Source of the DNA: JAIEOG01 sp964519985
Lineage (GTDB): Bacteria > Bdellovibrionota > FAC87 > UBA2466
NCBI GenBank assembly: GCA_964519985.1
Contig: CAZFMF010000017.1
Location: 8,156-72,155, forward strand
Direction of reading: 5' to 3'
DNA length: 64,000 bases
Part shown: positions 17,121 through 25,753 of the stretch, in pieces
Numbering within the stretch: the first letter of the stretch is position 1
Layout: every line of letters starts with the position of its first letter
Position numbers and translations under genes: made by a program
Notes under the pieces: generated by a model
What the model saw: only the letters and a program-made list of their open reading frames with translations
Told to the model about the DNA's origin: nothing
Databases searched by the model: none

Positions 17121-18407
17121 ATGCGCCTACACGCGTGCATTCTTGCGTTCCTCTGTTTTGGTGCGATGGCCGATGAACTGCGCCCCATTGCGCGCGGGCG
17201 TCGCCCCGTCGAAATCCTTCCCGAGCAAAAAGTCTCCGACATTCTGGCGCGGATGCCCCCGGTTTGGGATCCTTTGCTACGCGACACCATCGATAGCTCG
17301 GATACCATGTGGTACGACCGAACCGTCATCATCCCGGGTTACCAGGACTCGTATGGCGACGGTTCTCACTTTCCGGTGGGGTTCCGACCCAATACGATTC
17401 AAAGCAATCTGATTGACCAAGCGGTTCCCGGGGGCCACGGGTGGCTCTTCGTTCGATCCGGCGAATTCCATTTTCCCTTCGGCCGCACTGGTCATCCCGA
17501 TGATGCGAAAAATACTTTCGTGGTGGACTTCTTCCGCCTGCCGCGGGAAGGCAGTACGCTTTTGCCGGTCGTCTATTGGAAACACGAACCCAATGCCAAT
17601 ACCCATCGCATCGAGTGGATGTTCCCCATCGGCACGATTTTCGGAGAAGTGATTTTTATCACCGATTCGTCGGGACGTTCTCACGTGTTCGAAATCCGCA
17701 CGCGCACGCGCAAGAGTGATACGTGGGAAGTCGATATTTTCCGGCCTTTTCCGACCGCCGAGAGTTTAGCCGAGGCTTTGGATTTGAAGCGTCAGGAGCG
17801 TACGACCTGGGCCACTTCTTCCGCCTTGGCCAATGTGCTCTCGCACTTGCGCAATCCGTCCACGGTAATGGCCGATACCTTCGGTGGCACGCATTTCAAG
17901 GGTGCTTTTGCTCCGATCAATGGTGGCGTGGATAAGATTCCCGCCCTCAATGATGAAACGCTGGTTGCCGAGCTGCTCCGACAAACTCCCTTTCGCAGTG
18001 CGAAGTACTCGGTATGGAAGCAGTCCGGCGGCTTAGCCGCTTTCGCGGCCTCCACCAACGAAAATTTCTCGATCGTGCCCAAGAACTACAATGCGGCGCA
18101 CTTCGAGGTCACCGATGCGTTCTGCAACCGTTGCCACCAGGATGCGGGCCGCCCCTTCAAGGACTACTACCGCGATGTCATCGCGTACGGCGAACTTTGG
18201 GGTGAGGATGATACGTTCTCCTGGCACCCCTTCGAGGCGAAGCATTTCGTCGACGGCAACGGCAATGTCGTGAGTTTCAACAACGACAATCGCAAATTCC
18301 GCCAAGACTTCGTCAACGCGGGGATCGTGGTGCCCTTCAACGCAAGCGTACACGGCCGCAACCGCTACGAAAAACTCAACCGTAGTTGGAAAAATTACCG
18401 CTACTAG
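17121..18407 (+). CDS. Exported single-haem c-type cytochrome-like protein
   Basis: 428 residues. The start is preceded by AAAGGA eight bases away, and a short signal peptide (LHACILAFLCFGAMA) leads into the mature protein. One haem-binding motif, CNRCH, lies at residues 335-339 (DAFCNRCHQDAGRPFKDYY), so most of the protein is a large N-terminal domain of unknown type with the haem near the C-terminus. It is followed 39 bases later by the di-haem protein, and the two probably form an operon for a periplasmic redox system. Partner and substrate are unknown. Confidence 0.75.
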   Translation: MRLHACILAFLCFGAMADELRPIARGRRPVEILPEQKVSDILARMPPVWDPLLRDTIDSSDTMWYDRTVIIPGYQDSYGDGSHFPVGFRPNTIQSNLIDQAVPGGHGWLFVRSGEFHFPFGRTGHPDDAKNTFVVDFFRLPREGSTLLPVVYWKHEPNANTHRIEWMFPIGTIFGEVIFITDSSGRSHVFEIRTRTRKSDTWEVDIFRPFPTAESLAEALDLKRQERTTWATSSALANVLSHLRNPSTVMADTFGGTHFKGAFAPINGGVDKIPALNDETLVAELLRQTPFRSAKYSVWKQSGGLAAFAASTNENFSIVPKNYNAAHFEVTDAFCNRCHQDAGRPFKDYYRDVIAYGELWGEDDTFSWHPFEAKHFVDGNGNVVSFNNDNRKFRQDFVNAGIVVPFNASVHGRNRYEKLNRSWKNYRY

Positions 18408-18446
18408 ATTTGGCTTCCCGGCACTGATCCTGCAAGACCTCGGTTG

Positions 18447-19991
18447 ATGCTGGGGCGAATGGGCGGGATTTCATTCTCAAAGATAGCCAATTCTGGTCCG
18501 GGCCGCCGTATCCGATTGGCCTGGCTGCGTTGGCGCCGGCACCCGCGCAATATTCGCCGCGCAAGCTTCGCGGCGGCGTTGGTGCTCGCAGCCATCGGTT
18601 CTTACTTTCTTTCCTTCGAATACGCGTACCGTCCGGGACGCATTCTCTCCTCTTCCCTTTCTCCTCTGGAAAAAGAAGGTCGCGTGGCCTTTTACACCGA
18701 AACCGGTGGCAACGAAGTGCTGCTGACCGACGTGGTCGGATTTTTGTCCGGCGGCCTTTCGGTCTGGGAAATCGTCAAGGCGGTCGGTGCGGTGGGAGGG
18801 GCCGGTACCGACAACCTTCAAGTGGCGTTGACGCGCGATACCCGGATCGGTGGCCGACAATACTGGAAGGGACAAACCATCGATACCGGCCTGGATGTGC
18901 CCAAGGGTGCTTTCGCGCCGATTGGGTTGAAGGTCTTTAAGCGACGCGGGCATCTGGCGGTCGGAATCACGTGCGCGGCCTGCCATTCTACTGTCGATTC
19001 CAACTTCCGCGTCCTCGACGGGGTACCCAACCACGATCTGAATCTCGGGCTTTTGCTCGCGCTGGCCAGCAATTCCTCTTCGCTTCTGGCGTTGACCGAC
19101 CGCTCGGCCCCGTTGGCGGTGGACACGGCGCCCAAGCGCAGCATCGCTTGCGCGGGCGGGGCGGTGGAGCTCCCCGATATTCCCACTCTGGAGACAGCGG
19201 TGGATGCACGTTTGGCACGCTGGCCGCCGGGAACGTACGTCACGCAGGCGAACCTGCGTGGGGTCCCGCGCAATATTCCCGCGCTTTTTAACCGGCGCTG
19301 GGAGGCCTACGCGTTCGCCCCGCATGGACTCAATCGCCTTTTGGCGTACGAGAACGAAACGAAAATGCGTTTAGGCATGGGGCAAGAACAGTACTTTGCA
19401 TGGGTCTTACAAAACGCGCCGGCCCGAAACTATCGTTTTGATCCGGTAAAGGGCGGAAGCCCTTCCGACGCGGCGCCAGGTCGGGTGGCGGACGAATCGC
19501 TGGCGCAATCGCCGGCGGTCGCGGCTTGGATGCGCACTTTAGTGCCGCCCGAACGATCGGTGGCTTCGAGCTCGAAAGCCGCGCGCGCCGGCAAAGCGGT
19601 TTTCGATCACGCGGGTTGCGTGCGGTGTCATCACGGCGCCCGGTACACCAATGATGCCTTGGTGGACGGCGTGCCGGTGGCGAGCCTCATCGGTTTGGAG
19701 TGGACCGCGCCGTACCTGCGTGATGGCGGGGTGGCGGTTGGCCTGGATATCGAACGGCATCTGGGTGTCTCGGGCACTTTGCTCATGCAAGTGCCGCCCG
19801 ACCCACGCAATAGTCTGTTAGCGCTCTTTGATCGCGAATTGCGTCGGCGCGTCGTGCTTGTGAATCGAGCCCACCCGGATCTTCGCGGACTGCGCGTTTT
19901 TGGCGAGGGGCATCCTTACTGGGTCGATGCGGAAAGTGGATTTAGCCAAGATGAGCAGGAAGCTCTAGTGGAATATCTTCTCTCACTTTAG
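18447..19991 (+). CDS. Membrane-anchored di-haem cytochrome c-like protein
   Basis: 514 residues from the ATG at 18447; an ATG at 18459 is equally possible. A basic N-terminus precedes one transmembrane anchor (FAAALVLAAIGSYFLSF), placing the rest in the periplasm. Two CxxCH motifs: CAACH (residues 176-180) and CVRCH (391-395, GKAVFDHAGCVRCHHGARYT). The second domain ends DEQEALVEYLLSL, the usual final helix of cytochrome c modules. The layout recalls the DHOR/cytochrome-peroxidase type of di-haem protein, but the catalytic ligands cannot be assigned by eye. Paired with the preceding single-haem protein. Confidence 0.8.
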   Translation: MLGRMGGISFSKIANSGPGRRIRLAWLRWRRHPRNIRRASFAAALVLAAIGSYFLSFEYAYRPGRILSSSLSPLEKEGRVAFYTETGGNEVLLTDVVGFLSGGLSVWEIVKAVGAVGGAGTDNLQVALTRDTRIGGRQYWKGQTIDTGLDVPKGAFAPIGLKVFKRRGHLAVGITCAACHSTVDSNFRVLDGVPNHDLNLGLLLALASNSSSLLALTDRSAPLAVDTAPKRSIACAGGAVELPDIPTLETAVDARLARWPPGTYVTQANLRGVPRNIPALFNRRWEAYAFAPHGLNRLLAYENETKMRLGMGQEQYFAWVLQNAPARNYRFDPVKGGSPSDAAPGRVADESLAQSPAVAAWMRTLVPPERSVASSSKAARAGKAVFDHAGCVRCHHGARYTNDALVDGVPVASLIGLEWTAPYLRDGGVAVGLDIERHLGVSGTLLMQVPPDPRNSLLALFDRELRRRVVLVNRAHPDLRGLRVFGEGHPYWVDAESGFSQDEQEALVEYLLSL

Positions 19992-20036
19992 GGAAGTGGC
20001 ACCGGCGTTGCTAATGATTAGGCCATAGGAGGCACT

Positions 20037-20219
20037 ATGGGAACCAGAAGCATTCATGGCAGTCCGTTCGATCCAGAAGGCGTCGTTACGGACTCTAAAG
20101 CGCGACCAGAGCGGCAGCAGCGTCAAATGTGGCGGCCGGCGTCGGAAGAAAAAGATGCCGGCGAACAAAAGGATGTCATTCCAAAAAAAACTCCCCGCGA
20201 AGATGAAGAATTGGAATGA
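20037..20219 (+). CDS. Small hydrophilic protein of unknown function
   Basis: 60 residues, highly charged (DAGEQKDVIPKKTPREDEEL), no transmembrane or signal segment, probably disordered. The case for translation is an AGGAGG four bases before the ATG and a cytochrome gene ending 46 bases upstream. No family recognised. Confidence 0.5.
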   Translation: MGTRSIHGSPFDPEGVVTDSKARPERQQRQMWRPASEEKDAGEQKDVIPKKTPREDEELE

Positions 20220-20242
20220 TGCGTCGGGGAAGGGGAGGGGGC

Positions 20243-20300
20243 GGGGGATCGAACGCAGCTACGAATGGTATTGGGCAGCGTATCTGGACTTCGATCCCCC
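20243..20300. repeat. Inverted repeat downstream of the small ORF
   Basis: GGGGGATCGAA (20243-20253) and TTCGATCCCCC (20290-20300) form a perfect 11-bp stem with a 36-base loop. It occupies the 246-base space between the 60-residue gene and cheX. No U-run follows. It could be a structured RNA element or transcription end. Confidence 0.5.
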
Positions 20301-20357
20301 GGGCAAGAAGGGCACGTAAACGTCTTAAATCGCTAAGAACCTCCTTTCCAACGATTC

Positions 20358-20379
20358 AAAGCATACAAATGTATGCTTT
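20358..20379. promoter_or_regulatory. Palindromic operator candidate upstream of the CheX-like gene
   Basis: AAAGCATAC-AAAT-GTATGCTTT has perfect 9-base arms about 87 bases before the start codon. Its core CATAC-N4-GTATG recurs upstream of the HNH gene (43703-43726). The form resembles TetR-family operators. Confidence 0.45.
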
Positions 20380-20465
20380 ATGGGTCAAGGTGAAATTACG
20401 TGGGGGATCGACTAAAATAAAAAAAGACCCCACGGCATTTCCAACCCCCATTTCGAGGAGCCTTT

Positions 20466-21353
20466 GTGAGCTCGACGCCCATCCAGTTCATCCAGCGATC
20501 CGGCCTTTTGGTGCTTTTGGTTCCGGGAACGGCGGACGAGAGCGATTTTGCGGGGGTGGGCGATTTGATGGCGGAGCGTCTGGGGTTGCCAGGAACGCCG
20601 CCGCTGTCCGGCATCGCGGTGGATCTCACCGGATGGAATGACCCGAACGCGGAAAAATGGCATTGGATGACCGGTCAGCTCGCAAACATTCCGGGCAAGA
20701 ACCGGTTTTTTGTCATGGGGGTGGCGAGTGGCCTGCAAAAACTGATTGCCGCGCAAAACGGGGGACTGACCCTGGAGCTTTTTGCATCGATCGATGAAGT
20801 CTTTGAGAAACTGACCGCGAAGCGCGAGAAGGTGGCCGCGAAAGCCGACACCGCCAAGCCCAAGGCCAAGGAAGACAAGGCGCTCGAAAAACTGATGATC
20901 AAGACCTTTCAGGAAGCGGCGATCCACACCTTAGAAATCCAGTGCTCCACTAAATTCAAAGCGGGGGCCTCTTTCGTCAAGACATCGGAGAACCGGATTA
21001 TTCACGATATTGCGGCCAGCATGGGCATGATGAGCAAAACGGTGAGCGGATCGGTGGCGCTTGGTTTCAAGGAAGAAACCTTTTTGAAGATCATGAGCAA
21101 GATGCTGGGCGAAGACTACACCAGCTTGTCGCGGGATGTGGAAGACGGCTGCGGGGAATTACTCAACATCATTTTCGGCCAGGCCAAAAAAGTTTTGAAT
21201 GAGAGCGGACATCAATTCGGGAAGACGTTACCGTCGATATTCATCGGACAGTCGTTGCGCGTGCGACAGCTCACGCCCAATCCTGCCTTCGTGCTCCCGT
21301 TTGAATCGTCTCTCGGACAAATGGTGATCGAAGTCGGTTACCGCCACACCTAG
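20466..21353 (+). CDS. STAS-like plus CheX phosphatase-domain protein
   Basis: 295 residues from a GTG preceded by CGAGGAG. Residues 1-115 look STAS-like (SGLLVLLVPGTADESDF, GIAVDLTGWND). A charged Ala/Lys linker covers about 118-142 (KLTAKREKVAAKADTAKPKA). Residues 150-295 form a CheX/CheC-type domain with EDGCGELLNIIFGQAKKVLN, where the conserved Glu and Asn that attack phospho-CheY are present. CheX removes phosphate from CheY-P. The next gene, eight bases on, is a CheY-like receiver, so the pair is likely a phosphatase and its substrate in chemotaxis or another signalling pathway. Confidence 0.8.
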   Translation: MSSTPIQFIQRSGLLVLLVPGTADESDFAGVGDLMAERLGLPGTPPLSGIAVDLTGWNDPNAEKWHWMTGQLANIPGKNRFFVMGVASGLQKLIAAQNGGLTLELFASIDEVFEKLTAKREKVAAKADTAKPKAKEDKALEKLMIKTFQEAAIHTLEIQCSTKFKAGASFVKTSENRIIHDIAASMGMMSKTVSGSVALGFKEETFLKIMSKMLGEDYTSLSRDVEDGCGELLNIIFGQAKKVLNESGHQFGKTLPSIFIGQSLRVRQLTPNPAFVLPFESSLGQMVIEVGYRHT

Positions 21354-21361
21354 GAGAAATC

Positions 21362-21781
21362 ATGTTTTCACCCAATGCCAAGATTTTGATCGTGGACGAT
21401 ATGAAAACCATGCGCAAATTGCTCGCGAAGCATCTGCGCGATTTGGGTTTCACCAATTTGGCGGAAGCCGAAGACGGCGATCAGGCGTTGGCCCTGATTC
21501 AACAAGCGGTCAAGGCGGGCCAAGGCTTTGAATGCATTATTTCCGACTGGAACATGCCCAAGATGAAGGGCATCGATCTCCTGCGTGCGCTGCGCAAAGA
21601 TGCCAAAACCAAGAGTCTACCCTTCTTGATGGTCACGGCCGAAGTCGAGGCCAGCTCGATCAAGGAAGCGAAAGCTTCGGACACCAATGCGTCGGGATTC
21701 TTGAGCAAACCCTTCAAGGCGGAAGATCTAAAAGCCCAGTTGGGCGCCGCCTTTGCCGCGCACGGCAAGAAAGCCGCCTAG
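21362..21781 (+). CDS. cheY: CheY-like single-domain response regulator
   Basis: 139 residues, one receiver domain and no output domain. Acidic pocket D12/D13 (ILIVDDMKTMRKLL), phosphoacceptor D62 (CIISDWNMPKMKG), T92 (LMVTAE) and K116 (LSKPF) are all present; the DWNMPxMxG string is typical of chemotaxis CheY. The start follows GGAGAAATC. It is translated after the CheX-like gene and would signal by binding a motor switch or another partner. Its stop overlaps by four bases the stop of the convergent malic enzyme gene. Confidence 0.88.
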   Translation: MFSPNAKILIVDDMKTMRKLLAKHLRDLGFTNLAEAEDGDQALALIQQAVKAGQGFECIISDWNMPKMKGIDLLRALRKDAKTKSLPFLMVTAEVEASSIKEAKASDTNASGFLSKPFKAEDLKAQLGAAFAAHGKKAA

Positions 21782-24078
21782 ACTTTCTCTTTTTCCTTTT
21801 CGAATTCTCGGATCTCGAGAACGGTAATCATCGCCATATTGACGATCTCGTCGACGTCGGCGGCGCGTTGCAAGACGTTGATCGGTTTGTTCATGCCGAT
21901 TAGGATCGGACCAATTGCTTCGGCGCCGCCGATACGTTGCATGAGTTTGTAGCAAATATTCGCGGACTGCAGGTCCGGGAAAATCAAAACGTTCGCCCCT
22001 CCTTTTAGGTCACAAAACGGAAAATCCGCTTCCATGATGTCCGGCACTACGGCGGTATCGGCCTGCATTTCGCCATCCACTAAAATATCGGGACGACGCA
22101 GTTTTACTAGGCGCGTGGCTTCGCGCACTTTTTGGGCGTTCGGGTGGTTGTTGCTGCCGAAATTGCTGAAGGAAAGCATGGCCACGCGCGGCTCAATATC
22201 GAAGAAGCGCGCTTCATCCGCGCAGCAGATCGCGATATCCGCTAAATCCGACGCGGTCGGGTCGATATTGACGGTGGTATCGGCAAAGAACAAAACGCGA
22301 TCGCGAAAGAGCATCATATAGACGCCGGCAATCTTAATTCCCGGGCGGTTTCCCACCGTTTCTAGGAATGGGCGAATGGTATCCGGATACGATTGAGTTA
22401 CCCCGGCCAGTAGGCCATCGGCATCCCCGCGCAAAACCATCATCGAACCGTAATAGCTCTCGTTCTTGAGCAAGGAGAACGCTTGTTCCTTATTCACTCC
22501 GCGGCGTTGACGCAGCTGCCAAAAGGCTTCCGCGTAGGCCTGGCGATGGGGAGAAGAGGACGGTGTGATGACTTTGACGTCCTTGAGCGTTTCCAGACCG
22601 CGGGCGTGAATCAGTTCGCGAATTCGGGCCTCGTTGCCCAAGAGTACGGGTTCGGCAATCTGTTCCTGGATGATGATGTCACACGCGCTTAGAATCTTGT
22701 GGTTGCTGCCCTCGGGGAAAACGATGCGGGGAAGTTTTTCCTTCTTCTTGCCGTTGTCGATACCAAGTTTGTCTTTGATCCCGCGTACGAAACTCTGGCG
22801 CAGCCCCAGGCGTTTTTCGAGTTGGACGCGGTATTCGTCCAAATCAATCTTCATCCGTGCCACTCCGCTTTCCATTGCGGCCTGGGCCACGGCGGGACAT
22901 ACCCAGAGTAGAACCCGAGTGTCGAACGGTTTGGGGATGATGTAGTCCGGCCCGAAATGGAAATCGGTGCCACCGTAAGCTTTTGAAACGTAGTCCGGCA
23001 CTTCCTGCTGCGCGAGTTTGGCTAGTGCGTACACCGCGGCCACTTTCATTTCCTCGTTAATCGCTTTGGCACGCACATCTAGAGCGCCGCGAAAGAGAAA
23101 CGGGAAACCCAAGACATTGTTCACCTGATTGGGAAAGTCAGAACGGCCGGTCGCGACGATCACGTCATCGCGCACCGCCTTAGCTTCGTCGTAGCTAATC
23201 TCCGGATCCGGATTGGCCATGGCAAAAACCACTGGCTTCTTGCCCATGGAGGCAACCATCTCAGGCGTGACTGCCCCCTTGACGCTCAATCCGACGAAGA
23301 CATCGCAACCCTTCATCGCTTCGGCCAAGGTGCGGGCCTTCGACTTGGTCGCAAAGGCTTCCTTATACTTATTCATGCCGGCTTCCCGGCCTTGGTAGAT
23401 CACGCCCTGGCTATCGCACATGATCACGTTTTCACGCTTGGCACCCAGGCGAATATAGAGATTGGCGCAGGCAATCGAGGCGGCGCCCGCGCCGTTGATC
23501 ACGATTTTGACCTTGCCGATACTTTTTTTGGTCAGCTCCAAGGCGTTGAGCAGTGCGGCGGCCGATATGATCGCCGTCCCGTGCTGGTCATCGTGAAAAA
23601 CGGGGATCTGCATCGTCGCTTTGAGTTTTTCTTCGATGTAGAAACACTCGGGCGCCTTGATGTCCTCGAGGTTGATCCCGCCAAAGGTGGGTTCGAGCAA
23701 CTGGACGCACTTGACGAATTCTTCCGGATTTTCGGTGTTCAACTCGATATCGAAAACATCGATGTCGGCGAAGCGCTTGAAAAGAACGCCCTTGCCCTCC
23801 ATCACCGGCTTGGCGCCCAGCGGCCCCAGATTCCCGAGACCGAGCACCGCGGTGCCATTGCTGATCACGGCAACTAAGTTCCCCTTCGCCGTGTACTGGT
23901 ACACGTCGTTCGGGTTTTTTGAAATTTCGATGCACGGTTGGGCGACGCCGGGAGAATAGGCCAGGGAAAGATCGCGTTGCGTGCGGCACGGTTTGGACGG
24001 CACGACTTCGATTTTTCCGGGACGTCCGGTTCGGTGATACTCGAGGGCTTCGCGATCAGTCTGGTTGCGTTTGCTCAC
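21778..24078 (-). CDS. maeB: NADP-dependent malic enzyme with phosphotransacetylase-like domain
   Basis: 766 residues. The N-terminal malic enzyme (about 1-430) has YSPGVAQPC, DDQHGTAIISAAALLNAL and the NAD(P) Rossmann loop INGAGAASIACANLYI. The C-terminal part (about 435-766) is phosphotransacetylase-like (PRIVFPEGSNHKILSA, FADTTVNIDPTASDLADIA). This fused MaeB form decarboxylates malate to pyruvate while making NADPH; the PTA-like domain is usually regulatory and senses acetyl-CoA rather than being catalytic. Full length. Convergent with cheY and 42 bp after its start the maeB region ends; the next gene upstream (24120) is on the same strand. Confidence 0.93.
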   Translation of the reverse strand: MSKRNQTDREALEYHRTGRPGKIEVVPSKPCRTQRDLSLAYSPGVAQPCIEISKNPNDVYQYTAKGNLVAVISNGTAVLGLGNLGPLGAKPVMEGKGVLFKRFADIDVFDIELNTENPEEFVKCVQLLEPTFGGINLEDIKAPECFYIEEKLKATMQIPVFHDDQHGTAIISAAALLNALELTKKSIGKVKIVINGAGAASIACANLYIRLGAKRENVIMCDSQGVIYQGREAGMNKYKEAFATKSKARTLAEAMKGCDVFVGLSVKGAVTPEMVASMGKKPVVFAMANPDPEISYDEAKAVRDDVIVATGRSDFPNQVNNVLGFPFLFRGALDVRAKAINEEMKVAAVYALAKLAQQEVPDYVSKAYGGTDFHFGPDYIIPKPFDTRVLLWVCPAVAQAAMESGVARMKIDLDEYRVQLEKRLGLRQSFVRGIKDKLGIDNGKKKEKLPRIVFPEGSNHKILSACDIIIQEQIAEPVLLGNEARIRELIHARGLETLKDVKVITPSSSPHRQAYAEAFWQLRQRRGVNKEQAFSLLKNESYYGSMMVLRGDADGLLAGVTQSYPDTIRPFLETVGNRPGIKIAGVYMMLFRDRVLFFADTTVNIDPTASDLADIAICCADEARFFDIEPRVAMLSFSNFGSNNHPNAQKVREATRLVKLRRPDILVDGEMQADTAVVPDIMEADFPFCDLKGGANVLIFPDLQSANICYKLMQRIGGAEAIGPILIGMNKPINVLQRAADVDEIVNMAMITVLEIREFEKEKEKV

Positions 24079-24119
24079 TGACCGAGAATGCTAACGGTTG
24101 GCTTTGGATTTGGCAAAAC

Positions 24120-24680
24120 TTAGCGCACTTCTTCCTTAGCGAGTTTCATATCGAGTACCAAACGGCCTTCTTTTTGAATCGGCTGGTGGGGCTCGAAAGC
24201 CACGTTGTCATGAAGGATAAGCTCAATCGCGGTGTCGCCATTTTCGATCGCGGGGTAAATCACGATGTCTTTGACGTACTTGCTCCGTTTCACGAGTTCT
24301 TGAAGCACCGTCTTGTTTAGGTAGTTTTTTCGAATTGCCTGAAAGGTGAGGATGAACTTCGCGGGTTGGGAGACGATCAATTCCCCGGTCGAACCGATGA
24401 TTTTGTTGCCCGGGATATAGCGCACGCGAAATTTGGGAGCCACCTTGCCCAACTCGCGTTTGGCATTGTCGGAGAAGTCCACCACCAAGCGCTCCAAACC
24501 GTCCTGCTCGGAGAGTCGCAATCCTTCGATATTGGCGGAGACGGCCGAACCTCCCTCAAAGAGGCCTTCCGTCCGAAAATCTTGATTGGCGGTGCGCGGA
24601 ATCGGTGCCGGCTTTGCGAGCGCATCGGTGGCGTAGGTGGATAGCCAGATCATCCCCAATGCTTGCAATACCGTCTTCAT
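24120..24680 (-). CDS. Secreted protein, AMIN-like
   Basis: 186 residues from the ATG at 24680, preceded by GGAGG. Its ATGA overlaps the mutY stop, so the two are translationally coupled. A signal peptide (KTVLQALGMIWLSTYATDALA) is followed by an all-beta region: EGLRLSEQDGLERLVVDFSD, APKFRVRYI, PAKFILTF, DIVIYPAIENGDTAIELILH and EGRLVLDMKLA. The strand pattern recalls AMIN domains, which bind peptidoglycan and target envelope enzymes, but no signature residue confirms this. Why a periplasmic protein is coupled to a DNA repair gene is unclear. Confidence 0.6.
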   Translation of the reverse strand: MKTVLQALGMIWLSTYATDALAKPAPIPRTANQDFRTEGLFEGGSAVSANIEGLRLSEQDGLERLVVDFSDNAKRELGKVAPKFRVRYIPGNKIIGSTGELIVSQPAKFILTFQAIRKNYLNKTVLQELVKRSKYVKDIVIYPAIENGDTAIELILHDNVAFEPHQPIQKEGRLVLDMKLAKEEVR

Positions 24681-25708
24681 CTTTTTTCCTCCCCGTATGC
24701 GCCGAGCACTTTTTTTGCGAGCGAAGACAGCGGCAAGCGCCGCGCTTGCTCCTCGGTAACCCAGCGCCCATGCGCGCCGGGGGCACGTTTTGATTTCCAG
24801 CCTAGCACAAACGGTGCGACAGAAATGCGGTGGTGCGTCACGGTGTGCTCCACGCGGGAAAGGGGCCGACCCTGCGTCGGCAATTCCCCTTCGGCTAAGC
24901 CCTCGCGGCGTGGAAAATCCCAGAGCCCGGACCACCAATCGCCCTCGGCATTCTGCGTGAGCCAAAATGCGTTGCCCCGTTCGTGAATCAGAGCGGCCCA
25001 CCAGAGCTTTTCCATTTTTCGGCGCGGTTTGGGTTTCGGATACTGGGCGACCGCATCTCGCGCCCGCGCCTCGCAACCCGCATTCACCGGGCAGCTCCGA
25101 CAGGCGGGCTGCCCCTTAGTGCAAACCGTCGCGCCCAATTCCATCAGCGATTGGTTGAAGATGCGCGGCGACTGGGCGTGCTGCACCCAATCGCGCGCTT
25201 TCTCCCAGAAAAAGTCGCTAGCGGCGCGACTGCCTAGCTGCGCGTCGACCGCAAAGAAGCGGCCGAAAACGCGCTGCACGTTGCCATCCACGATGGGCTC
25301 CGGCTGATCGAAGGCGATGCTGGCAATCGCTCCGGCCGTGTAGGGGCCGATGCCGGGAATGGCCAAGAGCCCTTCACGATCGCGGGGAAACGTACCGCTG
25401 TGTTTTTCGACGAGATACTGGGCGCCTTTGCGCAAGTTGCGCGCGCGTGAGTAGTAGCCCAGGCCCGACCAAGCGTGCAGAACCTCGGGTTCCGGCGCCG
25501 CGGCCAAGGCAAAGACATCGGGAAAACGATCCAAGAACCGCGCGTAATAAGGGAGAACGGTCGCGACCTGCGTTTGCTGCAGCATCACTTCCGAGATCCA
25601 GATGGCATAGGGATCGCGGGTCTGGCGCCAGGGCAGGGGACGTTGGATGCGGACAAACCAACGGCTTAGCAAATCCACCCAGTTTTGCGTTTTCTTTCGG
25701 CCCCCCAT
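24677..25708 (-). CDS. mutY: Adenine DNA glycosylase MutY
   Basis: 343 residues. Catalytic E40 (WISEVMLQQTQV), helix-hairpin-helix about 112-130 (LLAIPGIGPYTAGAIAS), catalytic D141 (PIVDGNVQRV) and the [4Fe-4S] cysteines C196, C203, C206 and C212 (C-x6-C-x2-C-x5-C) are all present. A C-terminal NUDIX-like 8-oxoG recognition domain starts near residue 230 (WWAALIHERGNAFWL). The enzyme removes adenine mispaired with 8-oxoguanine, preventing G-to-T mutations. Intact and of normal length. Confidence 0.95.
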   Translation of the reverse strand: MGGRKKTQNWVDLLSRWFVRIQRPLPWRQTRDPYAIWISEVMLQQTQVATVLPYYARFLDRFPDVFALAAAPEPEVLHAWSGLGYYSRARNLRKGAQYLVEKHSGTFPRDREGLLAIPGIGPYTAGAIASIAFDQPEPIVDGNVQRVFGRFFAVDAQLGSRAASDFFWEKARDWVQHAQSPRIFNQSLMELGATVCTKGQPACRSCPVNAGCEARARDAVAQYPKPKPRRKMEKLWWAALIHERGNAFWLTQNAEGDWWSGLWDFPRREGLAEGELPTQGRPLSRVEHTVTHHRISVAPFVLGWKSKRAPGAHGRWVTEEQARRLPLSSLAKKVLGAYGEEKR

Positions 25709-25753
25709 CGGCCTAACCTTGCCCGAAAGTGGACGTTTGACTAGATAAAAACC

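Noticed and set aside
20237..20300. A tRNA-like element (GATCGAA and TTCGATCC resemble T-arm sequence)
   Set aside because: No acceptor, anticodon arm or CCA can be fitted; it is better described as a simple 11-bp stem.
24681..25076. Longer AMIN-like protein reading into mutY
   Set aside because: The upstream part is an out-of-frame shadow of mutY; the ATG at 24680 has a ribosome site and begins a signal peptide.
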